From the IMG/VR virus record IMGVR_UViG_3300042331_000080, positions 1 to 30,617 of that record: a stretch of DNA of 30,617 nucleotides, one strand, 5' to 3'. Each line of letters opens with the position of its first letter. Positions within the stretch are counted from its first letter, which is position 1. This document shows, one piece after another, positions 8,307-15,671 of the stretch. The notes beneath the pieces were generated by a model that saw only the letters and a list, made by a program, of their open reading frames with translations, was not told the DNA's origin and did not search any database. The stretch is from a virus. The translations under genes and the position numbers were made by a program.

Positions 8307-10081
8307 TTAAGAAAGGACCGACTAGCCTGCAATCTGCATTCGATAACATCCGAGCTGACTATGAAATGAGTCGGACGAGTCGATTCGTTCGGCGCAGGAC
8401 CGGAGTAGCCCCACAAGGAAGTGGTCCTGACTACCATTTTCGCAGCGAGTCGAAATACTACGATGCAATTGAGCAAGCACGCGACATGGACCGCAACGAT
8501 GCTGTAATCGGTATTCTTGCCGATCGCCGAGTTGATAACATCGTTCAAAGTGGTTTTAAGCTAGACCCCAAAACCGGCGACAAAGGTTTAGACCTAGAAT
8601 TATGGAACCGATGGACTGAATACGCAAACGATCCTGAGAAATGCGACATCGCAGGCGAATCGACTTGGGCTGAAATCGAACGCTACTGTGCTAGAGCGGA
8701 ATCGATCGATGGTGATATTGTCATCACAGGAACTAGAGAGGGTTCGTTTCAGGTTATCGAGTCTCATTCCATCCAGACTAAAACAAAAACGCCGAACACT
8801 TTTCTAGGAGTTACGACCGACCAGTTTGGAAGACGACTGCAATACCACGTCCTCGAAGAGCTCAACGAGTTCGCAACCAAAGGCGAATCGAAGCCTATTG
8901 ACGTTCGCGACGAAAACGGACGGCGGCAAGTCTTCCATGTCTACAACCCAAAGCGAGTATTGCAAACCAGAGGCGTGACACAACTGGCACCAGTCTTTGC
9001 ATACGCTGGCATGTTAGAAGACATCAACTTCGCCAAGCTAGTGCAACAGCAGGTTGTGTCCTGCTTTGCGATCTTCCGAAAGCAAGGTTTAACTCCTGCG
9101 ATGCAGATGGCTGGATACGGCGAGTCGTCAATCGAAACGACTCCAGCCGGTACGCGGCAGATTGAAGGCATCAGCCCAGGTATGGAGATCATTGGAAACC
9201 CTGGTGAAGAGTTGCAAGGCTTTTCGCCAGACGTTCCAAACAGCGGCTACTTCGAGCAAGTCAAATTGATTCTGCAAGTCCTCGGAGTCAACTTCGGTTT
9301 GCCATTGTGCTTGGTCTTGATGGACGGCAGCGAGACGAACTTTTCTGGATGGCGTGGAGCTGTCGACGAAGCGCGTAAAGGATTCGTGGCCGATCAATTG
9401 AACCTCGTTCGACGGCTGCACAAACCCGCCTACGAATGGTGGTTGTCTCAGCTAATCGAGGAAGATAAAGAGCTTCGAAACTGGTCTGAAAAGTCCAAGG
9501 TAAAGATGTACGGTCACAATTGGAACTTGCCTACGTGGAGCTATATCGAGCCAGTAGCAGACGCAGAAGGCGATGCAACGCAACTACGCAACGCACTCAC
9601 AAGCCCACGACGATTGCACAATGCTCGCGGTGGTGACTGGGAAGAGACAGCGGACGAGATTGTTGAAGATAACTTCTATGCAATCGACAAGGCTGCAAAG
9701 AAGGCAGACGAATTCAATAAGGCTAACCCGACAAGCCCACCGATCAATTGGCGTGATCTGATGCCGTTGGTAATGCCCGCAGGTCAAACAATCTCGCTTC
9801 AGGATCCAGCGTTAATGGAGTCGCAGGCAGCTAGTGCAGCATCGGAATCTGGCGAACCGGTACCGACAGGTGAGTTCGCTGGAATAAGTACATTGCAATG
9901 GAATCGCAATCGCAAGGCTATTCAGAAAATTTTACAAGAGCTTGCAAGTGGTCAAACAAGCGAGGCGGCAGCACGAGTCTTCCTTGGCGGTATTGGATTA
10001 GCTGAAGCAAGCGTGAACGCACTTATTGCAGACGCAACTGACGGTCAAGTACAAACACCGGAGGTGCTCGCAGATGTCTAA
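8303..10081 (+). CDS. Portal protein (lambda gpB type), 592 aa
   Basis: Forms the dodecameric ring at one capsid vertex through which DNA enters and leaves. It starts at GTG 8303, overlapping the previous TGA, with a strong GGAGG at 8292-8296. The N-terminal region (YYDAIEQARDMDRNDAVIGI, with RRVDNIVQSGF), the clip/wing part (RVLQTRGVTQLAPVFAYAGM) and the later helical YWWLSQL-type region are typical of lambda-family portals. Its length is slightly above lambda's. The C-terminal 70 residues are Ala/Ser-rich with a repeated helical pattern. It is followed by the protease gene in an eight-base overlap. Confidence 0.9.
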   Translation: MIKKGPTSLQSAFDNIRADYEMSRTSRFVRRRTGVAPQGSGPDYHFRSESKYYDAIEQARDMDRNDAVIGILADRRVDNIVQSGFKLDPKTGDKGLDLELWNRWTEYANDPEKCDIAGESTWAEIERYCARAESIDGDIVITGTREGSFQVIESHSIQTKTKTPNTFLGVTTDQFGRRLQYHVLEELNEFATKGESKPIDVRDENGRRQVFHVYNPKRVLQTRGVTQLAPVFAYAGMLEDINFAKLVQQQVVSCFAIFRKQGLTPAMQMAGYGESSIETTPAGTRQIEGISPGMEIIGNPGEELQGFSPDVPNSGYFEQVKLILQVLGVNFGLPLCLVLMDGSETNFSGWRGAVDEARKGFVADQLNLVRRLHKPAYEWWLSQLIEEDKELRNWSEKSKVKMYGHNWNLPTWSYIEPVADAEGDATQLRNALTSPRRLHNARGGDWEETADEIVEDNFYAIDKAAKKADEFNKANPTSPPINWRDLMPLVMPAGQTISLQDPALMESQAASAASESGEPVPTGEFAGISTLQWNRNRKAIQKILQELASGQTSEAAARVFLGGIGLAEASVNALIADATDGQVQTPEVLADV

Positions 10082-11132
10082 CGAGATCACAATCGGAGAG
10101 ATCGGAAGCGAAGGAACAACCGCAATGGATGTTCGTAGCTTCCTAGCTAATTGCGATCCGATGAAGCCGATTACGGTACGAATCCACAGTGAAGGCGGCG
10201 AAGTATTCGAAGGCTTCGCAATGTACGACGCTTTCAAAAACTACACAGGGCAGAAACGATGCGTGATTGAGTCCGCAGCGTTCTCGATTGCTTCTTATGT
10301 CGCTATGGCGTTCGACCAAGTTGAGATTGCCAGCAACGGATATTTGATGATTCATAACCCTTGGTCGGTAACAGAGGGTGACGACGCAGAACACGCAAAG
10401 AATGCAATGCTTCTAGCGAAGTTGAAAGAGTCAATGGTTGGTGCATACACCGAGAAAACTGGCAAGAGTGCAGACGACATTTTGAGCGTTATGAAGAACG
10501 AAACATTCTTCAACGCTCAAGAAGCTTTAGCGTTTGGTCTAGTCAACTCAATCGCTAATAAACCAGTGCGAGCTACAGCGTTTGCACGTAAACGAAACAT
10601 GCCGCAACGTGTGTTTGCTTCGTTGTTCGAAGCAGACGTTGATGGCAACAAGGAACCGCTACAAAGGAGAAATACCATGAGCGATTCGCAACCCGTTGCC
10701 GCGACGATTCAAGAAATCAAGCGAGCATTCCCAAAGGCGAAAGCCGAGTTCATTGTGAAGTGCATGGAGCAGCAAATGCCTATGCCGCAAGTTGCTGCTA
10801 CAGCAGTCGAAGAAACGATGGCCGAAAACGATTCCCTTATGGCTCGAATCTCTGCACTAGAAACCGAAATGGCAGCGATGAAAGCTAAGGCTGCCGTTGA
10901 GGTAGAAGTCGAGCCAGAGATGCCTGTTGAAGAGCCTGTAGCTAAAGCCAAGTCTGGCGTGGCTCCAGTCGCGAAGGCAAAGTCTGTAGGCGGTATTTCA
11001 GCAAAGGCTCGTTGGTCTGATCTGATTCAAGCCAAAATCGCTTCTGGCTACGCCAAGAGCAAAGCAGTCGTTGCAGTCAACAAAGAAAACCCAGGACTAC
11101 GCGAGCAAATGCTTGCTGAAGTCAACTGCTAA
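10074..11132 (+). CDS. Prohead protease (ClpP/S14-like) with C-terminal scaffold domain, 352 aa
   Basis: Starts at ATG 10074 with GGAGG at 10060-10064 inside the portal gene. Residues 1-190 form a ClpP-like serine protease: an IHSEGGEVFEGFAMYDAF segment (37-54), the nucleophile region SAAFSIAS with the likely catalytic Ser71, and LMIHNP with the likely catalytic His94. The usual Ala before the serine is replaced by Phe, an oddity in an otherwise ordinary motif; the third catalytic residue was not assigned. Residues 202-352 are a charged Ala/Glu/Lys-rich helical tail, as in scaffolds. It should process prohead proteins during capsid maturation. Confidence 0.85.
   Translation: MSNEITIGEIGSEGTTAMDVRSFLANCDPMKPITVRIHSEGGEVFEGFAMYDAFKNYTGQKRCVIESAAFSIASYVAMAFDQVEIASNGYLMIHNPWSVTEGDDAEHAKNAMLLAKLKESMVGAYTEKTGKSADDILSVMKNETFFNAQEALAFGLVNSIANKPVRATAFARKRNMPQRVFASLFEADVDGNKEPLQRRNTMSDSQPVAATIQEIKRAFPKAKAEFIVKCMEQQMPMPQVAATAVEETMAENDSLMARISALETEMAAMKAKAAVEVEVEPEMPVEEPVAKAKSGVAPVAKAKSVGGISAKARWSDLIQAKIASGYAKSKAVVAVNKENPGLREQMLAEVNC
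10677..11132 (+). CDS. Nested in-frame scaffold protein (Nu3-like), 151 aa
   Basis: An internal ATG at 10677, in frame with the protease, is preceded by a strong AAAGGAG (10663-10669) at ideal spacing. This would yield the C-terminal 151 residues alone (MSDSQPVAATIQEIKRAFPK onward). The composition is helical, acidic and Ala/Lys/Val-rich with repeated AKAKS segments, as expected of a capsid scaffold. Lambda uses the same layout, with Nu3 made from an internal start in gene C. That strengthens the inference although expression is unproven. Confidence 0.65.
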   Translation: MSDSQPVAATIQEIKRAFPKAKAEFIVKCMEQQMPMPQVAATAVEETMAENDSLMARISALETEMAAMKAKAAVEVEVEPEMPVEEPVAKAKSGVAPVAKAKSVGGISAKARWSDLIQAKIASGYAKSKAVVAVNKENPGLREQMLAEVNC

Positions 11133-11167
11133 ACCAAACAACAACTTCAAAGTTAAAGGAATAGAAA

Positions 11168-11545
11168 ATGAGTCAATACGTTGACAGCAGCACAAAAGCG
11201 TTCACCGCAGCGGGAACGATCAAGCAATACGCACGCGTAACACTCGGCAGCGGTGGCACGATCACGGAAGCAGGATTGGCCGTTAAGGATATCGGAACAG
11301 CGATGGAGCCAGCAGTTTCTGGCGATGTCATTAGCGTCCGTCTACGAACTGCAAACGGCACTCATAAGATGATCGCTATTGAAGCTCTTGCAGCAGGCGC
11401 AACTCTGTACACAGAAACTGACGGTAAAGTTCAAGACACAGCCGCCACAACTGCTTTTCAAATCGGCACAGCACTCGAAGCGGCAACCGCAGACGGTGAC
11501 ATTATTGAAGTACTTTACAACGCTCACGGCGACACCGCAGCGTAA
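11168..11545 (+). CDS. Head decoration/cement protein, 125 aa
   Basis: Small Thr/Ala/Gly-rich protein placed between the protease/scaffold and the major capsid gene, the position of lambda gpD. AAAGGA precedes ATG 11168. The pattern of short beta strands (IKQYARVTLGSGGTITEAGL; AVKDIGTAMEPAVSGDVISV; MIAIEALAAGATLYTETDGK) matches the DUF2190/capsid-cement style of fold. It probably binds the outside of the expanded capsid and stabilises it. The second small protein at 18126-18539 has a related layout. Confidence 0.75.
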   Translation: MSQYVDSSTKAFTAAGTIKQYARVTLGSGGTITEAGLAVKDIGTAMEPAVSGDVISVRLRTANGTHKMIAIEALAAGATLYTETDGKVQDTAATTAFQIGTALEAATADGDIIEVLYNAHGDTAA

Positions 11546-11550
11546 CCAAA

Positions 11551-11632
11551 CCCCAGGCGTGACTTGGGCGGCGTTGGAGTAGCTACCAGCAAAGCCCGGT
11601 CACTTTTAATCAGTAGTTTGTTTTGCCTGGGG
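11551..11632 (+). ncRNA. Structured RNA element in the leader of the capsid gene
   Basis: Three nested stems fill the gap between decoration and capsid genes. P1 pairs CCCCAGGC (11551-11558) with GCCTGGGG (11625-11632). P2 pairs GTGAC+GGGC (11559-11563, 11666 being outside; second part 11566-11569) with GCCC+GTCAC (11594-11597 and 11599-11603). P3 pairs GTTGG (11573-11577) with CCAGC (11586-11590), including one G-U pair, around an 8-base loop. P2 is followed by TTTT (11604-11607), and P1 ends just before the capsid ribosome binding site AAAGG. It could be an attenuator, a translational control element or an mRNA stabiliser; no known RNA family was recognised. Confidence 0.6.
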
Positions 11633-11645
11633 AAAGGTAAAGCAA

Positions 11646-12623
11646 ATGCCAACATCAGTTACAAGTTTAGCAACACTAAGACCAGACTTAGCGGCAAGTT
11701 TCGAAGCGTTCGATCTTGAAGCAGAAAAGGCTGGCTACATCGCACGGAAGGTTTTACCGACCGTTGACGTAGCTTCGCAAGCAGGAAACTTTGGAAAGAT
11801 TCCTCTTGAACAATTATTGCAGCAGCGCGATACAAAGCGTGCTCCAGGTAGCGGGTACGCTCGCGGCAATTTCACTTTCGACGACTCGACTTACTCCTGC
11901 GAAGAGCACGGAGCAGAAGAGCCAATCGACGATCGCGAGGCAAAGATGTATGCAGAATACTTCGATGCGGAAACGGTCGCTTCTCAAAGGGCATACAACT
12001 CCGTTTTGGCTAACGCTGAAAAACGAGTTGCTGATGCTATTTTCAACACCTCCACTTGGACAGGTTCCGCTCTAACGACGGACGTGTCCAGCGTCCCTTG
12101 GGCAACTATTGCAACTGCCAAGCCTTTGACAAACGTCGAAGCAGCAGTGCAAAAGGTTTACGACGGTTCTGGATTGTGGCCTAACGCTCTTGTTATCAAC
12201 AAGAAGGTTTTCCGCAATCTTCGCAACACTCCTGAAGTTATCGACCGGATTGCTTCAAGCGGTGCTGGCGATCGTAACCTGGCAAGCGATGTTACTTTGC
12301 AGATGCTGGCTCAAGCATTTGACCTTGACTACATCATCGTAGCAGGTGGAAGCATCAACAGTGCCAAGGAAGGTCAATCGGCTTCGGTTGGGCAAATCTG
12401 GTCAAGCACCTACGCAATGGTTTGCCGAGTCGCAACATCCAGCGATTTCCGTGAGCCATGCATTGGAAGAACATTCCATTGGGGTGCTGACGGTTCGAGC
12501 ATTGACGGTGCGATTGAAAGCTACCGTGATGAAGTAGTGCGAGCAAATATCATCCGAGTTCGCCACGACGTGGACGAGGTGATTTTGTACGCACAGGCTG
12601 GTCACTTGCTGAAGATCGCCTAG
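11646..12623 (+). CDS. Major capsid protein, 325 aa
   Basis: Expected to be the HK97-fold shell protein. It follows the protease, scaffold and decoration genes and precedes the connector genes. Features consistent with the fold are an N-terminal arm with ARKVLPTVDVASQAGNFGKI, a flexible Arg/Gly-rich E-loop-like section (RDTKRAPGSGYARGNFTF), a long spine helix (YAEYFDAETVASQRAYNSVL) and a WPNALVINKKVFRNLRNTPE segment shared by many phage capsid proteins. ATG 11646 is preceded by AAAGG. The length is normal for the family. Which of several HK97-fold families it belongs to was not settled. Confidence 0.85.
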   Translation: MPTSVTSLATLRPDLAASFEAFDLEAEKAGYIARKVLPTVDVASQAGNFGKIPLEQLLQQRDTKRAPGSGYARGNFTFDDSTYSCEEHGAEEPIDDREAKMYAEYFDAETVASQRAYNSVLANAEKRVADAIFNTSTWTGSALTTDVSSVPWATIATAKPLTNVEAAVQKVYDGSGLWPNALVINKKVFRNLRNTPEVIDRIASSGAGDRNLASDVTLQMLAQAFDLDYIIVAGGSINSAKEGQSASVGQIWSSTYAMVCRVATSSDFREPCIGRTFHWGADGSSIDGAIESYRDEVVRANIIRVRHDVDEVILYAQAGHLLKIA

Positions 12624-12625
12624 TA

Positions 12626-12970
12626 ATGCCAACCCGCTTCGAGCAGCACTTGCGCAGGACTGTTGTACCAAATCTGGTGCGGCAGTTTGGCGAGTCAGCG
12701 GAATACTTTCCTTGCAATGGAGAGTCTCGAACCATCGAAGTTTTGGTGATTCGAGATCCGTTGTCAATTGCTTCCGAAGTGGGTGAAGTGCTGGTAAATG
12801 CTCTTGTCGTTCGTGTCAAAAACGCAAGCGATGGGATTACGGCAGATGAGTTAGACACCGGCGGCGACAAGCTGCTAATTGCGTTACGAAGTGGTGGTGA
12901 TACTTCACTTCGTTCCATTGTTCAACTGTTATCGGACGCTAATGGTTTTCTACGTTTGCTGGTGCAATAA
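12626..12970 (+). CDS. Head-tail connector protein, gpFII-like, 114 aa
   Basis: Starts two bases after the capsid stop. The sequence begins MPTRFEQHLRRTVVPNLVRQ and continues with beta strands around ESRTIEVLVIRDP, consistent with the small beta-barrel joining proteins (gpFII type) that link the filled head to the tail. The C-terminus (TSLRSIVQLLSDANGFLRLL) is helical. Position between capsid and tail terminator supports this; sequence similarity alone would be weak. Confidence 0.6.
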   Translation: MPTRFEQHLRRTVVPNLVRQFGESAEYFPCNGESRTIEVLVIRDPLSIASEVGEVLVNALVVRVKNASDGITADELDTGGDKLLIALRSGGDTSLRSIVQLLSDANGFLRLLVQ

Positions 12971-13468
12971 ATGGCTTACACGGTCATCGAATCCATAGCT
13001 AGAGAGATCGTCAGCAGGCTTGAGCAAATCAAGATTGCAAACGGCTATGCATTCAATGTGACAAGTGTTATACGGCCAAATCGCAACGCAACTTGGACAC
13101 CGGAAGATAGGTTAATACTTGTCAAGCAAGGCGATTCGACAAAGAACGAAGCGTTAAGCTGTCCAGGTAATCCACCAGCAATGGCATTCGACACCACTTT
13201 CGAATTGTGCGGTTTCGTTCGCACTAGCGACTTTTGCAGCAAAGAGTACGAGTCCATCGAAAACGATCGCGGTGCTCAGATTATCAAAGCGATCACGACT
13301 GAAGCCACCGACCCCAGCATGTGGTACACGTTCGCAAGTAACGCAATCATCTCTGACATTATAGAGGTCCGTTCGTTTGAAGAATCGGAAAGCCATAACG
13401 GCGTGATTGTGTCTCTGTCTGTCACACACAGGCAGGACGAAAACAACCCTTACAACGTGAGGGCGTGA
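12971..13468 (+). CDS. Tail terminator protein, gpU-like, 165 aa
   Basis: Begins MAYTVIESIAREIVSRLEQI, a helix-plus-strand start common in phage tail terminators and minor tail proteins, followed by alternating strands including DRLILVKQGD and FDTTFELCGFVR. The end is VIVSLSVTHRQDENNPY, and a closing strand motif with an Arg-x-Asp/Glu-x-Pro ending is usual in this group. It abuts the preceding gene and is one base from the gpZ-like gene, matching the lambda order FII-Z-U-V apart from the swap of U and Z. It would cap the finished tail tube. Confidence 0.65.
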   Translation: MAYTVIESIAREIVSRLEQIKIANGYAFNVTSVIRPNRNATWTPEDRLILVKQGDSTKNEALSCPGNPPAMAFDTTFELCGFVRTSDFCSKEYESIENDRGAQIIKAITTEATDPSMWYTFASNAIISDIIEVRSFEESESHNGVIVSLSVTHRQDENNPYNVRA

Positions 13469-13469
13469 T

Positions 13470-14042
13470 ATGAAGATAGACATAAATTCGCAATCGCTAG
13501 CCGCAGTCAGAAAAACGATCGAAAGCCTCGGTGCGAACATCAAGAGAGAGCTAAACGTTGCTGTAAATAAAACAGCTAAGCAGGTAAAGATCAAAGCAGC
13601 ACGTAAGCTAAAGAGCGTTATCCCAGTTCCTGTGAAGGTGCTGAAAAAAGCAATCGCAGTAAGCAAAAAATCTGACGTTGCGAATCTGACTTCCGAGATC
13701 CTGATGATCGAAGGATATCCGATTCCTTTGCGATACTTCGGAGCCAAGCAAACCCAGAAAGGCGTGACGTATAAAAAGTCAGGGCCAGATAAAGGACGCG
13801 GGAACTTACCTGGAGCGTTCATGCTTCATGGTTACTTCCCAATGGTTTACAAGCGCACGACGAAAAAGCGTTTTCCTCTTGCTAAACAAAACGGTCCAGC
13901 ACCAAGCAATTACTACCAATCTGCCGGTGTCACAGACCTAGCTCTAGATACAGCTCGCGACCAACTGCCCAAGCAGATTAACGAGCGAATCAGATTCTTA
14001 ACCTTAAAAGCTAAAGGCCAATTGAAAGGCAAACAGAAATGA
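13470..14042 (+). CDS. Minor tail protein, gpZ-like, 190 aa
   Basis: Very basic protein with the recognisable layout of the prophage minor tail protein Z family. An N-terminal helix runs INSQSLAAVRKTIESLGANI, followed by AVNKTAKQVKIKAARKL, then the block PLRYFGAKQTQKGVTYKK, then FMLHGYFPMVYKRTTKKRFP and a Gly/Pro/Ser turn before the C-terminal helix. In lambda gpZ helps connect tail and head. The gene ends in an ATGA overlap with the tail tube gene, showing translational coupling. Confidence 0.75.
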   Translation: MKIDINSQSLAAVRKTIESLGANIKRELNVAVNKTAKQVKIKAARKLKSVIPVPVKVLKKAIAVSKKSDVANLTSEILMIEGYPIPLRYFGAKQTQKGVTYKKSGPDKGRGNLPGAFMLHGYFPMVYKRTTKKRFPLAKQNGPAPSNYYQSAGVTDLALDTARDQLPKQINERIRFLTLKAKGQLKGKQK

Positions 14043-14974
14043 CACTACTGAAACGCAAGCGAGTATTGGCCGCAAAGATCGAAGCAACACCGGGCACTGC
14101 AGAAACGCTTTCCGGTACTGACGCTTCCTTCAACGTCTACAACCTCATGGCACAACAAGAAATCGAACTTGAGACTCGGGAAGCTCAGGGCGGTTTTGGC
14201 ATGCTCAACTCTGTCGTCGGTGGCTATAAAGGACGAATCACGTTCTCCTGCGATTTCTCGTGGGACGGTACAGCAACCGAGCCATCGTGGGCCGATACGT
14301 TCCTTCCTGCATGCGGTTGGGTGAAATCTGGTCAAGTATTCACTCCACGCACGGAGGACGTAGGGGCAAACGTCAAGACACTGACGATCGCGATCTACCA
14401 AGACGGGATGCGGAAGATTCTAGCCGGTGCTGTTGGAAACTTCCAGATGCTTTCACCGACTGGACGGACAGCCGTTTGCAATTTCGACTTCCAAGGGATT
14501 TGGCAATCACCAACAGACGTGACGATTCTTGCTCCAACCTATCCAACTGCCAAGGGATTGCGATACGCATCGTCAACAACTACTTGGGCAAGTAGTGCGT
14601 TGTGTTTAGAGAATCTGACTCTAGATTCCGGTAACACAATCGTGATGAAGGAATGCGCGTCAACCGTGTCTGGTTACGATCACGGACTTATCACGAATCG
14701 AGTCGTTACAGTCGCAGGAAATCCAGAAGCTCGATTGGTTGCAGGTCAAGATCGCTTTGGTCAATACCTCGCCATGAGCGAAGACGTTCTCACGTGGAGT
14801 CTCGACGGTCCAACCAACGCGGTCGCAGTCTTCAACGCACCGAAAGCCCAGATCATCGACATCCAGGAAGGTGATCGAAACATGTTTGTTACTGACGAAA
14901 TCACATGGCAATGCAACCGAAACGGAAGCAATATTGACCAAGAAATCTCTCTTACGTTTACCGCAGCTACCTAA
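14039..14974 (+). CDS. Major tail tube protein, 311 aa
   Basis: Starts MTLLKRKRVLAAKIEATPGT, the standard opening of siphoviral tail tube proteins in which a basic strand is followed by KIE.T.GT. The body is beta-rich (GGYKGRITFSCDFSWDG; FLPACGW; GRTAVCNFDFQGIW; DEITWQCNRNG), consistent with a tube subunit carrying an extra C-terminal domain. The start overlaps the gpZ-like stop by four bases. The following tail chaperone genes are the usual neighbours. It polymerises into the hollow tail around the tape measure. Confidence 0.85.
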   Translation: MTLLKRKRVLAAKIEATPGTAETLSGTDASFNVYNLMAQQEIELETREAQGGFGMLNSVVGGYKGRITFSCDFSWDGTATEPSWADTFLPACGWVKSGQVFTPRTEDVGANVKTLTIAIYQDGMRKILAGAVGNFQMLSPTGRTAVCNFDFQGIWQSPTDVTILAPTYPTAKGLRYASSTTTWASSALCLENLTLDSGNTIVMKECASTVSGYDHGLITNRVVTVAGNPEARLVAGQDRFGQYLAMSEDVLTWSLDGPTNAVAVFNAPKAQIIDIQEGDRNMFVTDEITWQCNRNGSNIDQEISLTFTAAT

Positions 14975-15333
14975 TGCCAGTTTTTTTAGAACCGGACCAG
15001 TCTTTTCCGATTGTACTAGATTGCGACAAAGACAAACCCAAAGAGTCGCAACCGACATTCCTCGTCAAATCGCAATCCATGCGAGGGCAGCGAGAAGTGT
15101 TACGCGTGCTAGATGCAGCAACAGACGCAGCCAACGAATCGCTGACTGTAAACGAAATGTTCGAAATGACGATCACCATGCTTTGTAAAGTCATGGTCGG
15201 TTGGAGAAACATGGGAAACCATCAGTTCAGCCGCGAAGCAATCGAAGACATCCTGAGCTTTAACGAAGCTCGCGAACTACTTCGCAAGGTTGCATACAAC
15301 CAAGCAATTCAGCACGAAGAAAAAAAAAGCTAA
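14974..15333 (+). CDS. Tail assembly chaperone, gpG-like, 119 aa
   Basis: The ATG at 14974 overlaps the tail tube TAA by one base. The protein is acidic in its first half (FLEPDQSFPIVLDCDKDKPK) and helical later (VNEMFEMTITMLCKVMVGWR; REAIEDILSFNEARELLRKV), like gpG-type chaperones that hold the tape measure during tail assembly. The last codons run through nine consecutive A bases before the stop, forming a frameshift site that joins it to the T-like reading frame. Confidence 0.75.
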   Translation: MPVFLEPDQSFPIVLDCDKDKPKESQPTFLVKSQSMRGQREVLRVLDAATDAANESLTVNEMFEMTITMLCKVMVGWRNMGNHQFSREAIEDILSFNEARELLRKVAYNQAIQHEEKKS

Positions 15334-15671
15334 GACTAGCGGCAATGATTCGGCAGGGCTTGCTCTGTCGCAACTGCACTATCAAGACATGCAAGGATAA
15401 AGGTACTGAGAGTGAACCAATTACAGTCGAGTGCCCAACTTGCAACGGCAACGGATGCGACCAGTGTAGCGATGGCTCTCTCGATGTCGTTGGCTGTCCT
15501 AATGTGCAATGCGGAGATGTGGCCTACGTTGCTCGGCTTGCTGACCTATTCGAAAAAGGCATGCCACCTATTGCTGGTGGTGCTCTTGACCAGTCGGCTT
15601 GGTTTCTTGATGCGGTCTCTTTCCTCCGATCCGACGAAGCACAATTAAAGGCGAAATCAGATGGCGAGTGA
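14974..15671 (+). CDS. Frameshifted tail chaperone fusion, gpGT-like, about 232 aa
   Basis: Product of the G-like frame to base 15327 and then the -1 frame to the TGA at 15671. The -1 frame has no stop between the slippery site and the T region (junction reads EEKKKLRLAAMIRQ). Total size is close to that of other GT proteins. The lambda precedent, the A_AAA_AAA heptamer and the lack of a ribosome binding site for a separate T start together support it. The T part carries a cysteine-rich zinc-finger-like domain. Confidence 0.7.
15321..15327 (+). other. -1 programmed ribosomal frameshift site A_AAA_AAA
   Basis: Slippery heptamer in the zero frame of the G-like gene, within a run of nine A bases (15320-15328) and followed by AGC and the zero-frame TAA (15331-15333). 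Slipping back one base opens the T-like frame. A GC-rich hairpin (CGGCAGGG with CTCTGTCG, loop CTTG, 15351-15370) lies 23 bases further on. That is more distant than usual for a stimulator. Confidence 0.7.
15345..15671 (+). CDS. T-like part of tail chaperone with cysteine-rich zinc-finger-like domain, 108 aa
   Basis: Open from ATG 15345 in the -1 frame relative to G, but with no ribosome binding site, so it is probably made only as the C-terminal part of the frameshift fusion. Residues 8-56 hold nine cysteines: CRNCTIKTC, then CPTCNGNGCDQC, then CPNVQC. The middle block has the CxxCxGxGC spacing of DnaJ-type zinc fingers. The C-terminal half is helical (DVAYVARLADLFEKG; SAWFLDAVSFLRSDEAQ) and may contact the tape measure. 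The end overlaps the tape measure start by 11 bases. Confidence 0.65.
   Translation: MIRQGLLCRNCTIKTCKDKGTESEPITVECPTCNGNGCDQCSDGSLDVVGCPNVQCGDVAYVARLADLFEKGMPPIAGGALDQSAWFLDAVSFLRSDEAQLKAKSDGE

Noticed and set aside
14893-14899. CTGACGA sequence similar to a hammerhead core in the tail tube gene
   Set aside because: No paired stems or GAAA segment follow in the right place.
15345-15347. Independent translation start for the T-like chaperone
   Set aside because: No ribosome binding site precedes it; the frameshift gives a better explanation.
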